From an uncultured Prevotellaceae bacterium (GTDB taxonomy: Bacteria; Bacteroidota; Bacteroidia; Bacteroidales; Bacteroidaceae), in NCBI GenBank assembly GCA_902795605.1, contig CADBLU010000214.1, forward strand, positions 1 through 35,064: a stretch of DNA of 35,064 bases, written 5' to 3'. A program made the position numbers and the translations under genes. This document shows, one piece after another, positions 1 through 7,994 of the stretch (positions are counted from its first letter, which is position 1; every line of letters begins with the position of its first letter). The notes under the pieces are model-generated. The model was not told where the DNA came from. It saw only the letters and a list, made by a program, of their open reading frames with translations, and did no database searches.

Positions 1-1007
1 CACTGGTCAACACCACTGGCCTGCTCTTCACTGAGGGTGAGTCGAAGACCTCCGACACTGGTGTGAAGGTGCTCACCGAGCGTCTCCGCCTGGGTGCTGA
101 GGCCCTCAAGACTCTGGGCGTGGCTGAGAACGACGACCTCGTCACCGGAGCTTACAACGCTCTCTTCGACGACGACGACCTGGCCGAGGCTATCCAAAAG
201 CGTCTGAAGGTGATCCTCTATGAGCAGATGAAAGACCCCAACAGCCAGCTCTTTGCCGAGACTGTTGACGAGGCTACTCTCCAGAACACCACTCCGACCT
301 ATGACATGACTGTGTTTGTGAAGAATCCTAACATCTACAAGCAGCAGGACAACATGAACTTCAACTCTGAGAACGTTCCCGGCTGGAGCACTCCCGAGGG
401 CTACAGCACTCCCGGACTGAGCGTGGGTTGGGGCCAGCCCAGAGGCACCAATGAGATTGCCGAGGACTGCATGTTCCAGACATGGGGCAGCAGCTACAGA
501 GTGGAGCAGACCATCACCAACGCACCTGTGGGTGTCTACACACTGAAGATTGGTTTCGGCGAGCGTATGAACGAGGACGAGAACAACTTCGTGGACAGCT
601 ACATCTACGCCAAGACTTCTCAGACTCCTGAGTTCGAGGACGGCCAGACTGGCGAGTGCCCGGGCATCGGACAGTCGTTCCCCTATGCCAACGCGACTAT
701 TGAGAATATCGTGGTGCTCGACGGCGTCATCACCATCGGTGCTAATGGCGGTCCGAACTCACACACCTTCTTCAATGATGTCAGACTCTTGCTCGCAGGT
801 CCTGCAGCAGGCTATGACTACGCCGGAGCATACCAAGAGGCCCTCGATGGCATCGAACTGACAGCTGTCAAACCGGCCGCAGTACGTGCAGTGGAACTCT
901 ATGACCTCAACGGACGCCGCATCCTCAATGCCCAGAAGGGTGTGATGATCGTGAGGAAGTATATGAGCGACGGCACCATCAAGGTGGAGAAAGTGGTGAA
1001 AAAATAA
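1..1007 (+). CDS. Secreted protein with C-terminal sorting-type tail, 5' end missing
   Basis: The reading frame is open from the first bases of the window, so this is the C-terminal part of a larger protein; the GTG at 63 is an internal codon. The visible part starts with a helical stretch (about residues 1-90), then a beta-rich domain (about 110-270) rich in Gly, Trp and aromatic residues that resembles a galactose-binding or carbohydrate-binding jelly roll. The last 40 residues (ELYDLNGRRIL, then KGVMIVRKY, then a basic end) have the form of type IX secretion C-terminal sorting domains in Prevotella. I infer a cell-surface or secreted protein, possibly glycan-binding; the catalytic part, if any, lies upstream. 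The gene ends before a strong terminator at 1092. Confidence 0.75.
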   Translation, partial: LVNTTGLLFTEGESKTSDTGVKVLTERLRLGAEALKTLGVAENDDLVTGAYNALFDDDDLAEAIQKRLKVILYEQMKDPNSQLFAETVDEATLQNTTPTYDMTVFVKNPNIYKQQDNMNFNSENVPGWSTPEGYSTPGLSVGWGQPRGTNEIAEDCMFQTWGSSYRVEQTITNAPVGVYTLKIGFGERMNEDENNFVDSYIYAKTSQTPEFEDGQTGECPGIGQSFPYANATIENIVVLDGVITIGANGGPNSHTFFNDVRLLLAGPAAGYDYAGAYQEALDGIELTAVKPAAVRAVELYDLNGRRILNAQKGVMIVRKYMSDGTIKVEKVVKK

Positions 1008-1091
1008 GCATTCCTAATTGCCTTGGGCAGAGTGAGGCATCAGCCTACTCTGCCATGGCAGGGAAGAATTATTAGACACTGACAATAAAAA

Positions 1092-1124
1092 GCGGGCAGC
1101 GTGAAAATACGCTGCCCGCCTTTT
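1092..1124. terminator. Bidirectional intrinsic terminator
   Basis: A perfect 11-bp stem (1092-1102 with 1109-1119) and a 6-nt loop are flanked by an A-run on the left (1087-1091) and a T-run on the right (1121-1124). It can therefore end transcription from both sides. It lies between the convergent genes ending at 1007 (+) and 1215 (-). Confidence 0.88.
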
Positions 1125-1133
1125 ATTGAGCTT

Positions 1134-1199
1134 CTAGATTTTCTAGTTTTCCTAGTTTTCCTAGTTTTCCTAGACTTCCTAGATTCTCTAGATTTTCTG
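1134..1199. repeat. 9-bp CTAG minisatellite
   Basis: Seven CTAG tetramers occur at an exact 9-bp period, starting at 1134, 1143, 1152, 1161, 1170, 1179 and 1188. The spacers are mostly TTTTC or ATTTT, so the unit is close to CTAGTTTTC. The array lies in the gap between a terminator and the stop codon of the minus-strand gene at 1215. Confidence 0.85.
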
Positions 1200-1214
1200 A
1201 GCTATTTATTTGAT

Positions 1215-1721
1215 TTAATAATATTCGATTGTACGGGGAGCATCCATCGACTGTCCCATCATATTGACCTTGCGGCTGATCCAGTTGCCGTTGTCGTCAT
1301 ATTTATAATCGGAATACTCGATGGTCATCTCCTGGCCACCCATGTTCATGGTCTGCTTCACGACCTCACCCTTCTCGTTGTAGACGTTGACCGTCGGCAT
1401 TGACTGTCCCATCACGTCCATGGTCTGCGACTTCAGTTTTCCGTTCTCCCATGCGTAGGTGACCTTGATAGACATACCTTGTGCCTCCATCTCAGCCGAC
1501 TTGATATAGCCGTTGTCGTCATAGACGGCATTCTTCAGGCCTTCCTGCTGCATCTTGCCGTTCTCATCGAAGGTGGTCTTGCGCTCCTGCCCCATCATCG
1601 AGACGGTAATCGACTTCACGGCACCCTTGGCGTCATTGGCTTCCACGTCGTGATACTTCGTCTGGGCCTGCATGGCGAAAGGCATGGCCATCAGTGCCAG
1701 CATCATAAATAGTTTCTTCAT
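1215..1721 (-). CDS. Small exported protein with YD/RHS-like repeats
   Basis: The protein has 168 residues with a clear Sec signal peptide (MKKLFMMLALMAMPFAMQAQ, cleaved after AQA-Q-type residues). The mature part contains repeated short units of the form Y-D/N-x-x-G (VYDDNGYI, VYNEKGEV, KYDDNGNW) alternating with Met-rich loops (MMGQ, MGGQEM, VMGQSM), as in the beta-hairpin repeats of RHS/YD proteins. It probably acts in the periplasm or on the surface; I cannot assign a function. The gene is preceded by a leader hairpin and by an ECF-type promoter about 90 bases upstream, so it may be induced by envelope stress or another ECF sigma signal. It is convergent with the gene ending at 1007. Confidence 0.75.
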   Translation of the reverse strand: MKKLFMMLALMAMPFAMQAQTKYHDVEANDAKGAVKSITVSMMGQERKTTFDENGKMQQEGLKNAVYDDNGYIKSAEMEAQGMSIKVTYAWENGKLKSQTMDVMGQSMPTVNVYNEKGEVVKQTMNMGGQEMTIEYSDYKYDDNGNWISRKVNMMGQSMDAPRTIEYY

Positions 1722-1767
1722 TTTGATAACAGTTAAAGTTAATAATAAAGTTAGGTAAAGTGGTTCA

Positions 1768-1797
1768 ATAGCCGCAGAACCGGAATCCTGCGGCTAT
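1768..1797 (-). other. Leader stem-loop upstream of the YD-repeat protein gene
   Basis: A perfect 10-bp stem (1768-1777 with 1788-1797) encloses a 10-nt loop. There is no T-run on the minus side, so it is probably not a minus-strand terminator. If transcription starts just below the ECF-type promoter at 1813-1836, the stem would lie close to the 5' end of the mRNA, where it could stabilise the transcript. Confidence 0.5.
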
Positions 1798-1812
1798 GAT
1801 TTTCTCACTTTT

Positions 1813-1836
1813 GACGTTCACTGAAAAAAAAAGTTT
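1813..1836 (-). promoter_or_regulatory. ECF sigma-type promoter
   Basis: On the minus strand ATTAAAC is followed by 16 bases and then CGTCAAAA. AAC near -35 and CGTC near -10 with about 16 bp between is the usual ECF sigma layout. The same outer bases and spacing occur at 16028-16051 before the anti-sigma-like gene. It points at the gene starting at 1721. Confidence 0.5.
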
Positions 1837-1912
1837 AATTCTGCCTACATTTTTCTCCCTGCACACTTCATCAATCGCAAGATGTTGACACCTGGCAATC
1901 AATCGATGCTCA

Positions 1913-2347
1913 TCAGTAAATCCTCACCCACTGATGTTTCGGGCTAAGCAAAGTCTCCATCTCTTCATCCGGATAAAAAGCAGTCCCGTCCGAGAGGTAA
2001 ATGTTGAGTAAACGTGAACTGTAACTCAAAAGACTATGGACGAGATAGATGGTCTTTCCCTCATACTCACCTCTCCATACAGCATCCATCTTCTTACGGT
2101 TGGATTCATTGCGCTGAATAACATGCTTGGCAGAGTAATCCTCAGAAATCATCATCTGAATGATGAACTTCGGCATTTTATCAGGTGACACCAAGTCTAC
2201 GGGCACATCATAGTCAAACAGATGCTCATCCATCAGCTCCATATCCTGAAACAGGTATGAAACTTCCGATTGATTGTCATCGTCACTGGAGCCACACGAA
2301 AATAGCGATGTCGTAATGACAATAAAGAATAATAAAACTTTTTTCAT
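1913..2347 (-). CDS. Small lipoprotein of unknown function
   Basis: The product is 144 residues. It begins with a basic n-region and a hydrophobic core ending in the lipobox SLFSC, so Cys18 is the likely lipidated residue. The next residues (GSSDDDNQ) are Ser/Asp-rich, a common pattern for Bacteroidetes surface-exposed lipoproteins. The rest is an acidic, mixed alpha/beta stretch with no motif I recognise. It lies 46 bases downstream of the GH5 gene on the same strand and could be co-transcribed with it, but nothing in it suggests glycan binding. Confidence 0.7.
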   Translation of the reverse strand: MKKVLLFFIVITTSLFSCGSSDDDNQSEVSYLFQDMELMDEHLFDYDVPVDLVSPDKMPKFIIQMMISEDYSAKHVIQRNESNRKKMDAVWRGEYEGKTIYLVHSLLSYSSRLLNIYLSDGTAFYPDEEMETLLSPKHQWVRIY

Positions 2348-2393
2348 AACTTTTTTTCTCCTATAATTTTTTATCTTACTTTCAATCCGACGA

Positions 2394-3740
2394 CTACTTC
2401 ACTATAAACTTTTTTCCTCCTTGAATGTAGAAACCTCTGGCGGGCGGCGAGACAAGGCGTCTTCCCTGAAGGTCGTAGATGGTCTTTTCCCCCTCATGTT
2501 CATCGCTTCGCACTGCATCTACTGCCGAGACAGGGATGCCCACGGCTTCCATCGCCTCATGGATACCATCGAGCATCAATTGATTGTAGATGCTGAGATT
2601 GGCACGGTTGATGATGGTCATCTGGTTGGCTCCCGTGCTGTTGGTGTCCCATGCCATAGGCACGATGCCCCGCTCCATACAGAGTTGGTTCATCGTCCGA
2701 TAATAATGCTTGATAGAGGCATTGTGCTTCTCCTGACTCTCGTTACTCCCCGAGACGGTGCGCCAGATGACACCGTATTCGCCGTTGATGACAGGAATGC
2801 CTTTGTCAACAAATTTCGTCTTGAGCTGGTCGGCCATGGCTTTCATCTGTGCCTCCTCACCATAGGTGGCATTGTGCTTCGAGCCGCTGACATGATTTCC
2901 GCTACCCCAATAGTAGAACATATTGCCCCACGACTCGTCTTTCTCCATCCCCCAGAAATTCCAGGGATAATAGAAATGTATCTCCACGGCCAACTTGTTG
3001 CCGATAGGGTCTGAGGGCATTTTCCCTGCCATCCAGTTGCAGGTCTTCTCCACGTCGGTGCTTGGTCCTTGCACCACCAGCAGCCGCTTGGCATTGTTGC
3101 CGCCGGTGGCACGGACAGCATCGATGAACGTCTGATGATACTCCAAGAGGGCATTGAGATCAGACTGCTTCTCTACAGGCGGCTCGTTGAGCCCAGCAAA
3201 CACCAGATGGTCGTCATAGTCCTTGAAAGTCTGGGCTATCTGTGTCCAGATGGCCGCCAGCACAGCCTTGTTCTTCTCTTTCTGTGCCCCAGTGGCAGTG
3301 AGGTTGCTGTCAAGCCACCCGCCGTCCCAATGGTCGTTGAGCATGACATAGAGGCCATCGTTGATGCAGTAGTCCACAATCTGCTTCACACGTGCCATCC
3401 AGGCTGCGTCAATGGTATAGTTTTCGGCATCAGCGATATGTCCCCACACCCATGCGCAAGGGATTCGCACAGAGCGGAAGCCCTGGTCTCTGACATAGTC
3501 GATGACGCGCTGAGTGGTCTTTGTTCCTTGCCATGCCGTCTCACATGCCAATCCTCCATTGTTCTTGAACAACTGTGTCGGGTTATTCCCCCACGAGACG
3601 GCAGCCTCCATCGTATTCCCCAGGTTCCAACCGGGCATCATACACTGCGCGACCTCCATCGCTGTCAGTTCCATATCCTGCTGGGCATGCATAGCCGTCG
3701 CCATTGCTAACAGCGAGGCTATGAGAATGTGTTTTTTCAT
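2394..3740 (-). CDS. GH5 endo-glucanase (subfamily 4-like) with sorting tail
   Basis: The protein is 448 residues. Residues 1-20 are a Sec signal peptide (MKKHILIASLLAMATAMHAQ). The TIM-barrel GH5 domain covers about 25-400: GWNLGNTMEA at 37-46, the RIPCAW strand at 92-97, NDHWDGGW at 135-142, the acid/base Glu186 in GLNEPP and the nucleophile Glu321 in INGEYG. GH5 enzymes cleave beta-1,4-glucans, xyloglucan or mannans by a retaining mechanism; the exact substrate is not clear. The last 30 residues (TIYDLQGRRLVS, then GFYIQGGKKFIVK) look like a type IX C-terminal sorting signal, so I infer export to the surface or medium. A lipoprotein gene follows; no SusC/SusD genes are near. Confidence 0.92.
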   Translation of the reverse strand: MKKHILIASLLAMATAMHAQQDMELTAMEVAQCMMPGWNLGNTMEAAVSWGNNPTQLFKNNGGLACETAWQGTKTTQRVIDYVRDQGFRSVRIPCAWVWGHIADAENYTIDAAWMARVKQIVDYCINDGLYVMLNDHWDGGWLDSNLTATGAQKEKNKAVLAAIWTQIAQTFKDYDDHLVFAGLNEPPVEKQSDLNALLEYHQTFIDAVRATGGNNAKRLLVVQGPSTDVEKTCNWMAGKMPSDPIGNKLAVEIHFYYPWNFWGMEKDESWGNMFYYWGSGNHVSGSKHNATYGEEAQMKAMADQLKTKFVDKGIPVINGEYGVIWRTVSGSNESQEKHNASIKHYYRTMNQLCMERGIVPMAWDTNSTGANQMTIINRANLSIYNQLMLDGIHEAMEAVGIPVSAVDAVRSDEHEGEKTIYDLQGRRLVSPPARGFYIQGGKKFIVK

Positions 3741-3824
3741 CTTATATTGTTAGTAGTTTGTTAGGTTGAATCTCTCTCGAATGGTGCGATAGAGTGACGC
3801 ACAATCCTTGTGGCGCACCTGACT

Positions 3825-4415
3825 TTATTCAAAAGACAGTTTGGCGAGGCGGTTTCTGAGTCTGTCCGCCTCCGACTTCCGGATGGAGAGTGTAATGGTG
3901 CATGTATTGTCAAACGACTGAGAGAGGATACGTGGCGACAGTTCCTTCACCACCCGCATCACATCATTGGTCATCACATAGGGATATTCATAGACGATGG
4001 TCTCTTCCACCTGCCGCGTGACCACCTCGCAATGCTCCAAGGCATCGGCGGCCGCCGAGCGATAGGCCACGATAAGTCCGCCGGTACCGAGGTTGACACC
4101 GCCATAATAGCGGACGACGACAATGAGCACATCCGTCAGCTCACGCGAGTTGATCTGCCCTAATATGGGTTTTCCAGCCGTGCTGCTCGGTTCTCCGTCA
4201 TCATTGGCGCGGAATTCCTTCCGCTCAGCGCCGAGCATATAGGCATAGCACACATGGCGTGCGTCGTAATATTTGGAGCGGTAGTCAGCCACGATTCGCT
4301 TCACCTCGTCAATAGTGCAGACATGGTGAGCATAGGCGAGAAACTTGCTCCTCTTCTCAGAGTAGAATCCCTCGCCTACGCTATCGGTGATGGTAAGAAA
4401 CTCATCGCTGCTCAT
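3825..4415 (-). CDS. yigZ: YigZ/IMPACT family protein
   Basis: The protein has 196 residues, close to the family's usual length of about 205. The N-terminal UPF0029 domain carries the family signature: FYSEKRSKFLAYAHHV (about 17-32), DARHVCYAY, NDDGEPSSTAGKPIL and VVRYYGGVNLGTGGL. A smaller C-terminal domain follows (about 130-196). Family members are related to eukaryotic IMPACT, and the E. coli protein binds nucleic acids or nucleotides; its cellular role is unsettled. The start overlaps the end of the DUF1015 gene by 4 bases (ATGA), which suggests translational coupling within the serine-gene transcript unit. Confidence 0.9.
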   Translation of the reverse strand: MSSDEFLTITDSVGEGFYSEKRSKFLAYAHHVCTIDEVKRIVADYRSKYYDARHVCYAYMLGAERKEFRANDDGEPSSTAGKPILGQINSRELTDVLIVVVRYYGGVNLGTGGLIVAYRSAAADALEHCEVVTRQVEETIVYEYPYVMTNDVMRVVKELSPRILSQSFDNTCTITLSIRKSEADRLRNRLAKLSFE

Positions 4416-5659
4416 GACAGGCTGTGAATGACAAGTCCGGAGCGGAGCTTCGGCTCAAACCATGTGGCCTTCGGAGGCATGATGTTGCCGCTGTCGGCGA
4501 TGTCCATGATCTGTTTCATCGAGACAGGATAGAGCGCGAGAGCCGCCCGCATCTCTCCACTGTCGACACGACGCTTCAGTTCGCCCAATCCACGCAGTCC
4601 GCCGACGAAATCGATGCGTTTAGAACCGCGGAGGTCTTTGATGTCGAGGATTTTGTCGAGAATGAGCCGCGACGAGATATCCACGTCGAGCACTCCGATG
4701 GGATCGCTGTTGTCGTAGGAGCCGGAGAGAGCCCTGAGGCGGTACCAATGGTTGTCGAGATAGAGCGAGAACTCATGCAGCTGTTGCGGCTTATAGATGT
4801 CCGTGCCCATGTCCTCCACGGTGAAATTCTCGCGCAAAGCAGCCACGAACTGGGCTGAGGTGAGTCCGTTGAGATCGGTCACCACACGGTTGTAGTCGAG
4901 GATGGTGAGTTGGGATGCCTGGAAGCAGACAGCCATGAAATAGTTGTATTCCTCCTTGCCCGTGTGGCTGGGGTTCTGTTTCTGCTTCTCTGCGCCAACA
5001 AGGGCGGCGGCAGCCGAGCGGTGGTGCCCATCGGCGATATAGAGATAAGGCATGTGTGCGAACTCCCGTGTGATAACCCCCATGTCGTCAGAGTCGGATA
5101 TCACCCAGAAGCGGTGACGGAACCCGTCGATGGGGGCGATGAAATCATACTCCGGTTCGGTGTCGGCGTAACGGCTGATGAGGCGGTCGAGCACGTCGTT
5201 GTCGGGATAGGCGAAAAACACAGGCTCGATATTGGCATTGTTGACACGCACATGCTTCATGCGGTCCTCTTCCTTGTCGCGACGCGTGAGTTCATGTTTC
5301 TTGATGCGCCCTTGCATGTAGTCATCCACGTATGCCGCCACGACAAGTCCATACTGTGTCTTGCCGTTCATTGTCTGCGCATAGATGTAGTAATGCTCTT
5401 CGCTGTCCTGCACGAGCCATCCACGCTCCTGGAATTTCTTGAAATTCTCTGCGGCACGCTCATAGACCCGCGGGTCGTACTCGCTGGTGCCTGGTTCGAA
5501 ATCGATTTCGGGTTTGATGATGTGGTAAAGGCTCATCTCATTGTCGCCGGCCTCTGCGCGAGCTTCTTCGGAGTTGAGTACGTCATAGGGACGCGACTCC
5601 ACTTTCTCCACGAGGTCGCGAGGCGGGCGGATGCCCTTGAATGGTTTAACTGTTGCCAT
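4412..5659 (-). CDS. DUF1015 family protein, serine-cluster partner
   Basis: The protein has 415 residues, the normal length for DUF1015. Family landmarks are PFKGIRPP near the start, SRPYDVLNSEEA (22-33), KHELTRRDKEEDR (121-133) and YIADGHHRSAAA (207-218). The DGHHR motif resembles the G-x-x-R loop of ParB/sulfiredoxin-fold proteins; free-serine kinases of archaea and staphylococci belong to that fold. No signal peptide is present, so it is cytosolic. It lies about 100 bases downstream of serA, with a hairpin between, and overlaps yigZ by 4 bases. I infer a role linked to serine or phosphoserine; the activity is unknown. Confidence 0.85.
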   Translation of the reverse strand: MATVKPFKGIRPPRDLVEKVESRPYDVLNSEEARAEAGDNEMSLYHIIKPEIDFEPGTSEYDPRVYERAAENFKKFQERGWLVQDSEEHYYIYAQTMNGKTQYGLVVAAYVDDYMQGRIKKHELTRRDKEEDRMKHVRVNNANIEPVFFAYPDNDVLDRLISRYADTEPEYDFIAPIDGFRHRFWVISDSDDMGVITREFAHMPYLYIADGHHRSAAAALVGAEKQKQNPSHTGKEEYNYFMAVCFQASQLTILDYNRVVTDLNGLTSAQFVAALRENFTVEDMGTDIYKPQQLHEFSLYLDNHWYRLRALSGSYDNSDPIGVLDVDISSRLILDKILDIKDLRGSKRIDFVGGLRGLGELKRRVDSGEMRAALALYPVSMKQIMDIADSGNIMPPKATWFEPKLRSGLVIHSLS

Positions 5660-5720
5660 AGGTTGATTCAGTTAACGTTGGTTGACACGCTGCCACCCAT
5701 GGGGGCGGCAGTAAAGAATA

Positions 5721-5750
5721 GAGAGGCGCACCTGCTCTGGTGCGCCTCTC
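5721..5750 (-). terminator. Strong hairpin between serA and DUF1015 genes
   Basis: A perfect 12-bp GC-rich stem (5721-5732 with 5739-5750) has a 6-nt loop. On the minus strand it follows the serA stop codon by 9 bases and is trailed by a weak T-rich stretch (TATTCTTT). It probably acts as a partial terminator or as an mRNA 3'-end stabiliser, which would lower expression of the two genes that follow. A smaller stem (5690-5694 with 5706-5710) sits nearer the DUF1015 start. Confidence 0.65.
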
Positions 5751-5759
5751 AGAGAAAAA

Positions 5760-6677
5760 TTATTTGTTCACCTGGAATTTAGTGCATCCGTCGGCGAAAT
5801 AGGCATTGATCTGCCTTGCCGCAGCGATGCCGGCGTTGATGTTGGCCTCAGCTGTCTGGGCGCCCATCTTCTTCGGGGTGCTGAAATAGCGGCCCTCGAA
5901 AGCGGCGAACTCGGCATCGGCGTCAGGCTTGATGTCGGTGACGAACTTGAGGTCGGTGCGCTCGGCCATCAGTTGGATGAGCTCAGGCTCGTTGATGACC
6001 TCTTTACGTGCGGTATTGACGAGGATAGCGCCTTTCTTCATCTGGCTCACCAGGGCGCGGTTGATGCTTTGCTTGGTCTCTGCAGTGGCAGGGATATGCA
6101 GGCTCACCACGTCGCAGGTCTGGAACAGCACCTCCTGGTTCTCCACGGCGTGCACACCGGCAGCCTCGATGACCTCTGCGGGGCAGTAGGCGTCATAGGC
6201 ATAGATGTCCATTCCGAAGCCCTTGGCGATGCGTGCCACGTTGCGGCCGACGTTTCCAAAGGCGAGGATGCCCAGTTTCTTACCGAGGAGTTCACTGCCT
6301 GCCTTGCCGTTGTAGAAACTGCGGACAGCATAGACGAGGAGTCCGAACACGAGTTCAGCCACGGCATTGGCATTCTGACCCGGAGTATTCTCGGCCACCA
6401 CCTGATGGGCAGTGGCAGCTGCGAGGTCGATGTTGTCGTAACCGGCACCGGCACGCACGACGATTTTCAGTTGCTTGGCGGCATCGAGCACCTCGGCGTC
6501 CACCTTGTCCGAACGGATAATCATCGCGTCGGCGTCGGCGACGGCAGCGAGAAGCTGTGCCTTTTCTGTATATTTCTCAAGAAGCACCAACTCATGGCCG
6601 GCACCTTCCACTTCTTTTCTGATGCCCTCAATGGCTACGGGAGCGAAGGGTTTCTCTGTGGCTACTAATACTTTCAT
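5760..6677 (-). CDS. serA: D-3-phosphoglycerate dehydrogenase, short lysine type
   Basis: The enzyme oxidises 3-phosphoglycerate to 3-phosphohydroxypyruvate with NAD+, the first step of serine synthesis. I place the start at the ATG at 6677 (305 residues); an in-frame TTG lies 9 bases upstream next to the serC stop. The NAD-binding core shows GILAFGNVGRNVA and an acidic residue at the end of the next strand (YAYDAY). The catalytic Arg is in NTARKEVI. The usual TPHIGAST motif with the catalytic His is replaced by STPKKMGAQTAEAN, so a Lys takes the His place, as in the short type III lysine class known from Bacteroides and Entamoeba. There are no ACT or ASB regulatory domains. serC ends 9 bases upstream. 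Confidence 0.93.
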   Translation of the reverse strand: MKVLVATEKPFAPVAIEGIRKEVEGAGHELVLLEKYTEKAQLLAAVADADAMIIRSDKVDAEVLDAAKQLKIVVRAGAGYDNIDLAAATAHQVVAENTPGQNANAVAELVFGLLVYAVRSFYNGKAGSELLGKKLGILAFGNVGRNVARIAKGFGMDIYAYDAYCPAEVIEAAGVHAVENQEVLFQTCDVVSLHIPATAETKQSINRALVSQMKKGAILVNTARKEVINEPELIQLMAERTDLKFVTDIKPDADAEFAAFEGRYFSTPKKMGAQTAEANINAGIAAARQINAYFADGCTKFQVNK

Positions 6678-6686
6678 GGCAGTCAA

Positions 6687-7757
6687 TTAATTCTTTGCCT
6701 CAAACTCTTTCATGCAACTCACAAGTGCCTGCACACCCTCGATGGTCTGGGCATTGTAGCAGCTGGCGCGGAAGCCGCCTACCGAGCGGTGGCCCTTGAT
6801 GCCAACCATGCCCTGGGCGGTGGCGAACTCGAGGAAGGGCTTCTCCAGCTCCTTGTACTCGTCGGCCATCACGAAGCAGATGTTCATCAGCGAGCGGTCT
6901 TCCTCCGACACGACGGTGCCGCGGAACAGTTTGTTGCGGTCAATCTCGCCATACACGATTTCGGCACGCTCCTTGGCCAGTTTGTCCATAGCCTCTACGC
7001 CACCATTGGCCTTGACCCAACGGAGGGTTTCGAGAGCGCTGTAGATGGGCACCACGGGAGGAGTGTTGAACATAGAGCCTTTCTCCACATGAGTGCGGTA
7101 GTCGAGCATCGTGGGGATGGCACGGGGAGCCTTGCCCAGGGCGTCGTCCTTGACGATGACCAGTGTCACACCGGCCATGGCGAGGTTCTTCTGCGCACCG
7201 CCGTAGATGCAGTCATATTTCGACACGTCGATGGGACGGCTGAAGATATCCGACGACATGTCGGCGATGAGGCGTACGTTCACGTCGAGGTCTTTGCGGA
7301 TCTCTGTGCCGTAGATAGTATTGTTGGTAGTGATATGCAGATAGTCGGCATCCGAAGGACAGGTCCAGTCCTTGGGGATGAATGTATAGTTGGCATCGGC
7401 AGATGAGGCCACTTCCACTACTTCGCCGAAGAGTTTGGCTTCTTTCATCGCCTTCTTGGCCCATGTACCGGTATTGAGGTAAGCAGCCTTGTTGATAAGG
7501 AAGTTGTAGGGAACCATACAGAACTCGAGGGAGGCACCGCCGCCGAGGAAGATGACTGAATAGCCCTCTGGAATTTGGAGAAGTTCCTTGATGAGTGCTA
7601 CTGCCTCATCTACTACGGGTTGGAAATCTTTTGCTCTGTGGCTGATCTCAGCAAGCGACAGCCCGCTGCCATTGAAGTCTAAAATTTGCTGGGCCGTCTT
7701 CTCTATCACCTCACGGGGGAGGATGGAAGGTCCTGCGTTAAAATTGTACTTCTTCAT
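6687..7757 (-). CDS. serC: Phosphoserine aminotransferase
   Basis: The protein is 356 residues, typical for SerC, and transfers the amino group of glutamate to phosphohydroxypyruvate to make phosphoserine; it can also act on the related pyridoxine pathway substrate. Landmarks are [12 protein letters not shown] at the N-terminus, the phosphate- and PLP-binding segment GGGASLEF (72-79), [10 protein letters not shown] (143-152), DMSSD (166-170) and the Schiff-base lysine Lys190 in YGGAQKN. It is the first gene of the serC-serA unit, with a good promoter at 7812-7843 and a short palindrome near the likely transcription start. No phosphoserine phosphatase (SerB) gene is visible here. Confidence 0.96.
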   Translation of the reverse strand: MKKYNFNAGPSILPREVIEKTAQQILDFNGSGLSLAEISHRAKDFQPVVDEAVALIKELLQIPEGYSVIFLGGGASLEFCMVPYNFLINKAAYLNTGTWAKKAMKEAKLFGEVVEVASSADANYTFIPKDWTCPSDADYLHITTNNTIYGTEIRKDLDVNVRLIADMSSDIFSRPIDVSKYDCIYGGAQKNLAMAGVTLVIVKDDALGKAPRAIPTMLDYRTHVEKGSMFNTPPVVPIYSALETLRWVKANGGVEAMDKLAKERAEIVYGEIDRNKLFRGTVVSEEDRSLMNICFVMADEYKELEKPFLEFATAQGMVGIKGHRSVGGFRASCYNAQTIEGVQALVSCMKEFEAKN

Positions 7758-7788
7758 CTGAATGTTGTTTAAAGTTTTTGATATCTTT

Positions 7789-7802
7789 TATGATAAATCA
7801 TA
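7789..7802. promoter_or_regulatory. 14-bp palindrome at the serC transcription start
   Basis: TATGAT, two A's and ATCATA form a palindrome lying just downstream of the predicted serC start point (about 7804). Its place and symmetry would suit an operator for a dimeric repressor. The regulator is unknown, and AT-rich sequence makes chance occurrence possible. Confidence 0.3.
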
Positions 7803-7811
7803 AATCGTCTG

Positions 7812-7843
7812 CGAAGTTACTCCATTTTCGTGAAAGGAGCAAA
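7812..7843 (-). promoter_or_regulatory. serC promoter (Bacteroidetes type)
   Basis: On the minus strand TTTG (7840-7843) is followed by 20 bases and TAACTTCG (7812-7819), one base off the TAnnTTTG consensus. It lies about 55 bases upstream of the serC start codon. The 7758-7994 gap otherwise holds no gene. Confidence 0.6.
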
Positions 7844-7994
7844 TTATAGGCTTTGTTTTTGTCGAAATAGAGGCTTTCTATGAAAAAACTATTCATTTTG
7901 CGCACTTTTGAGGTGTCAAAAACATCATTTTGCGCCATTTCTCTGTGCGCGGCCACACATGAGGCAAACCATCTATTTCACCAATCCCAACCAT

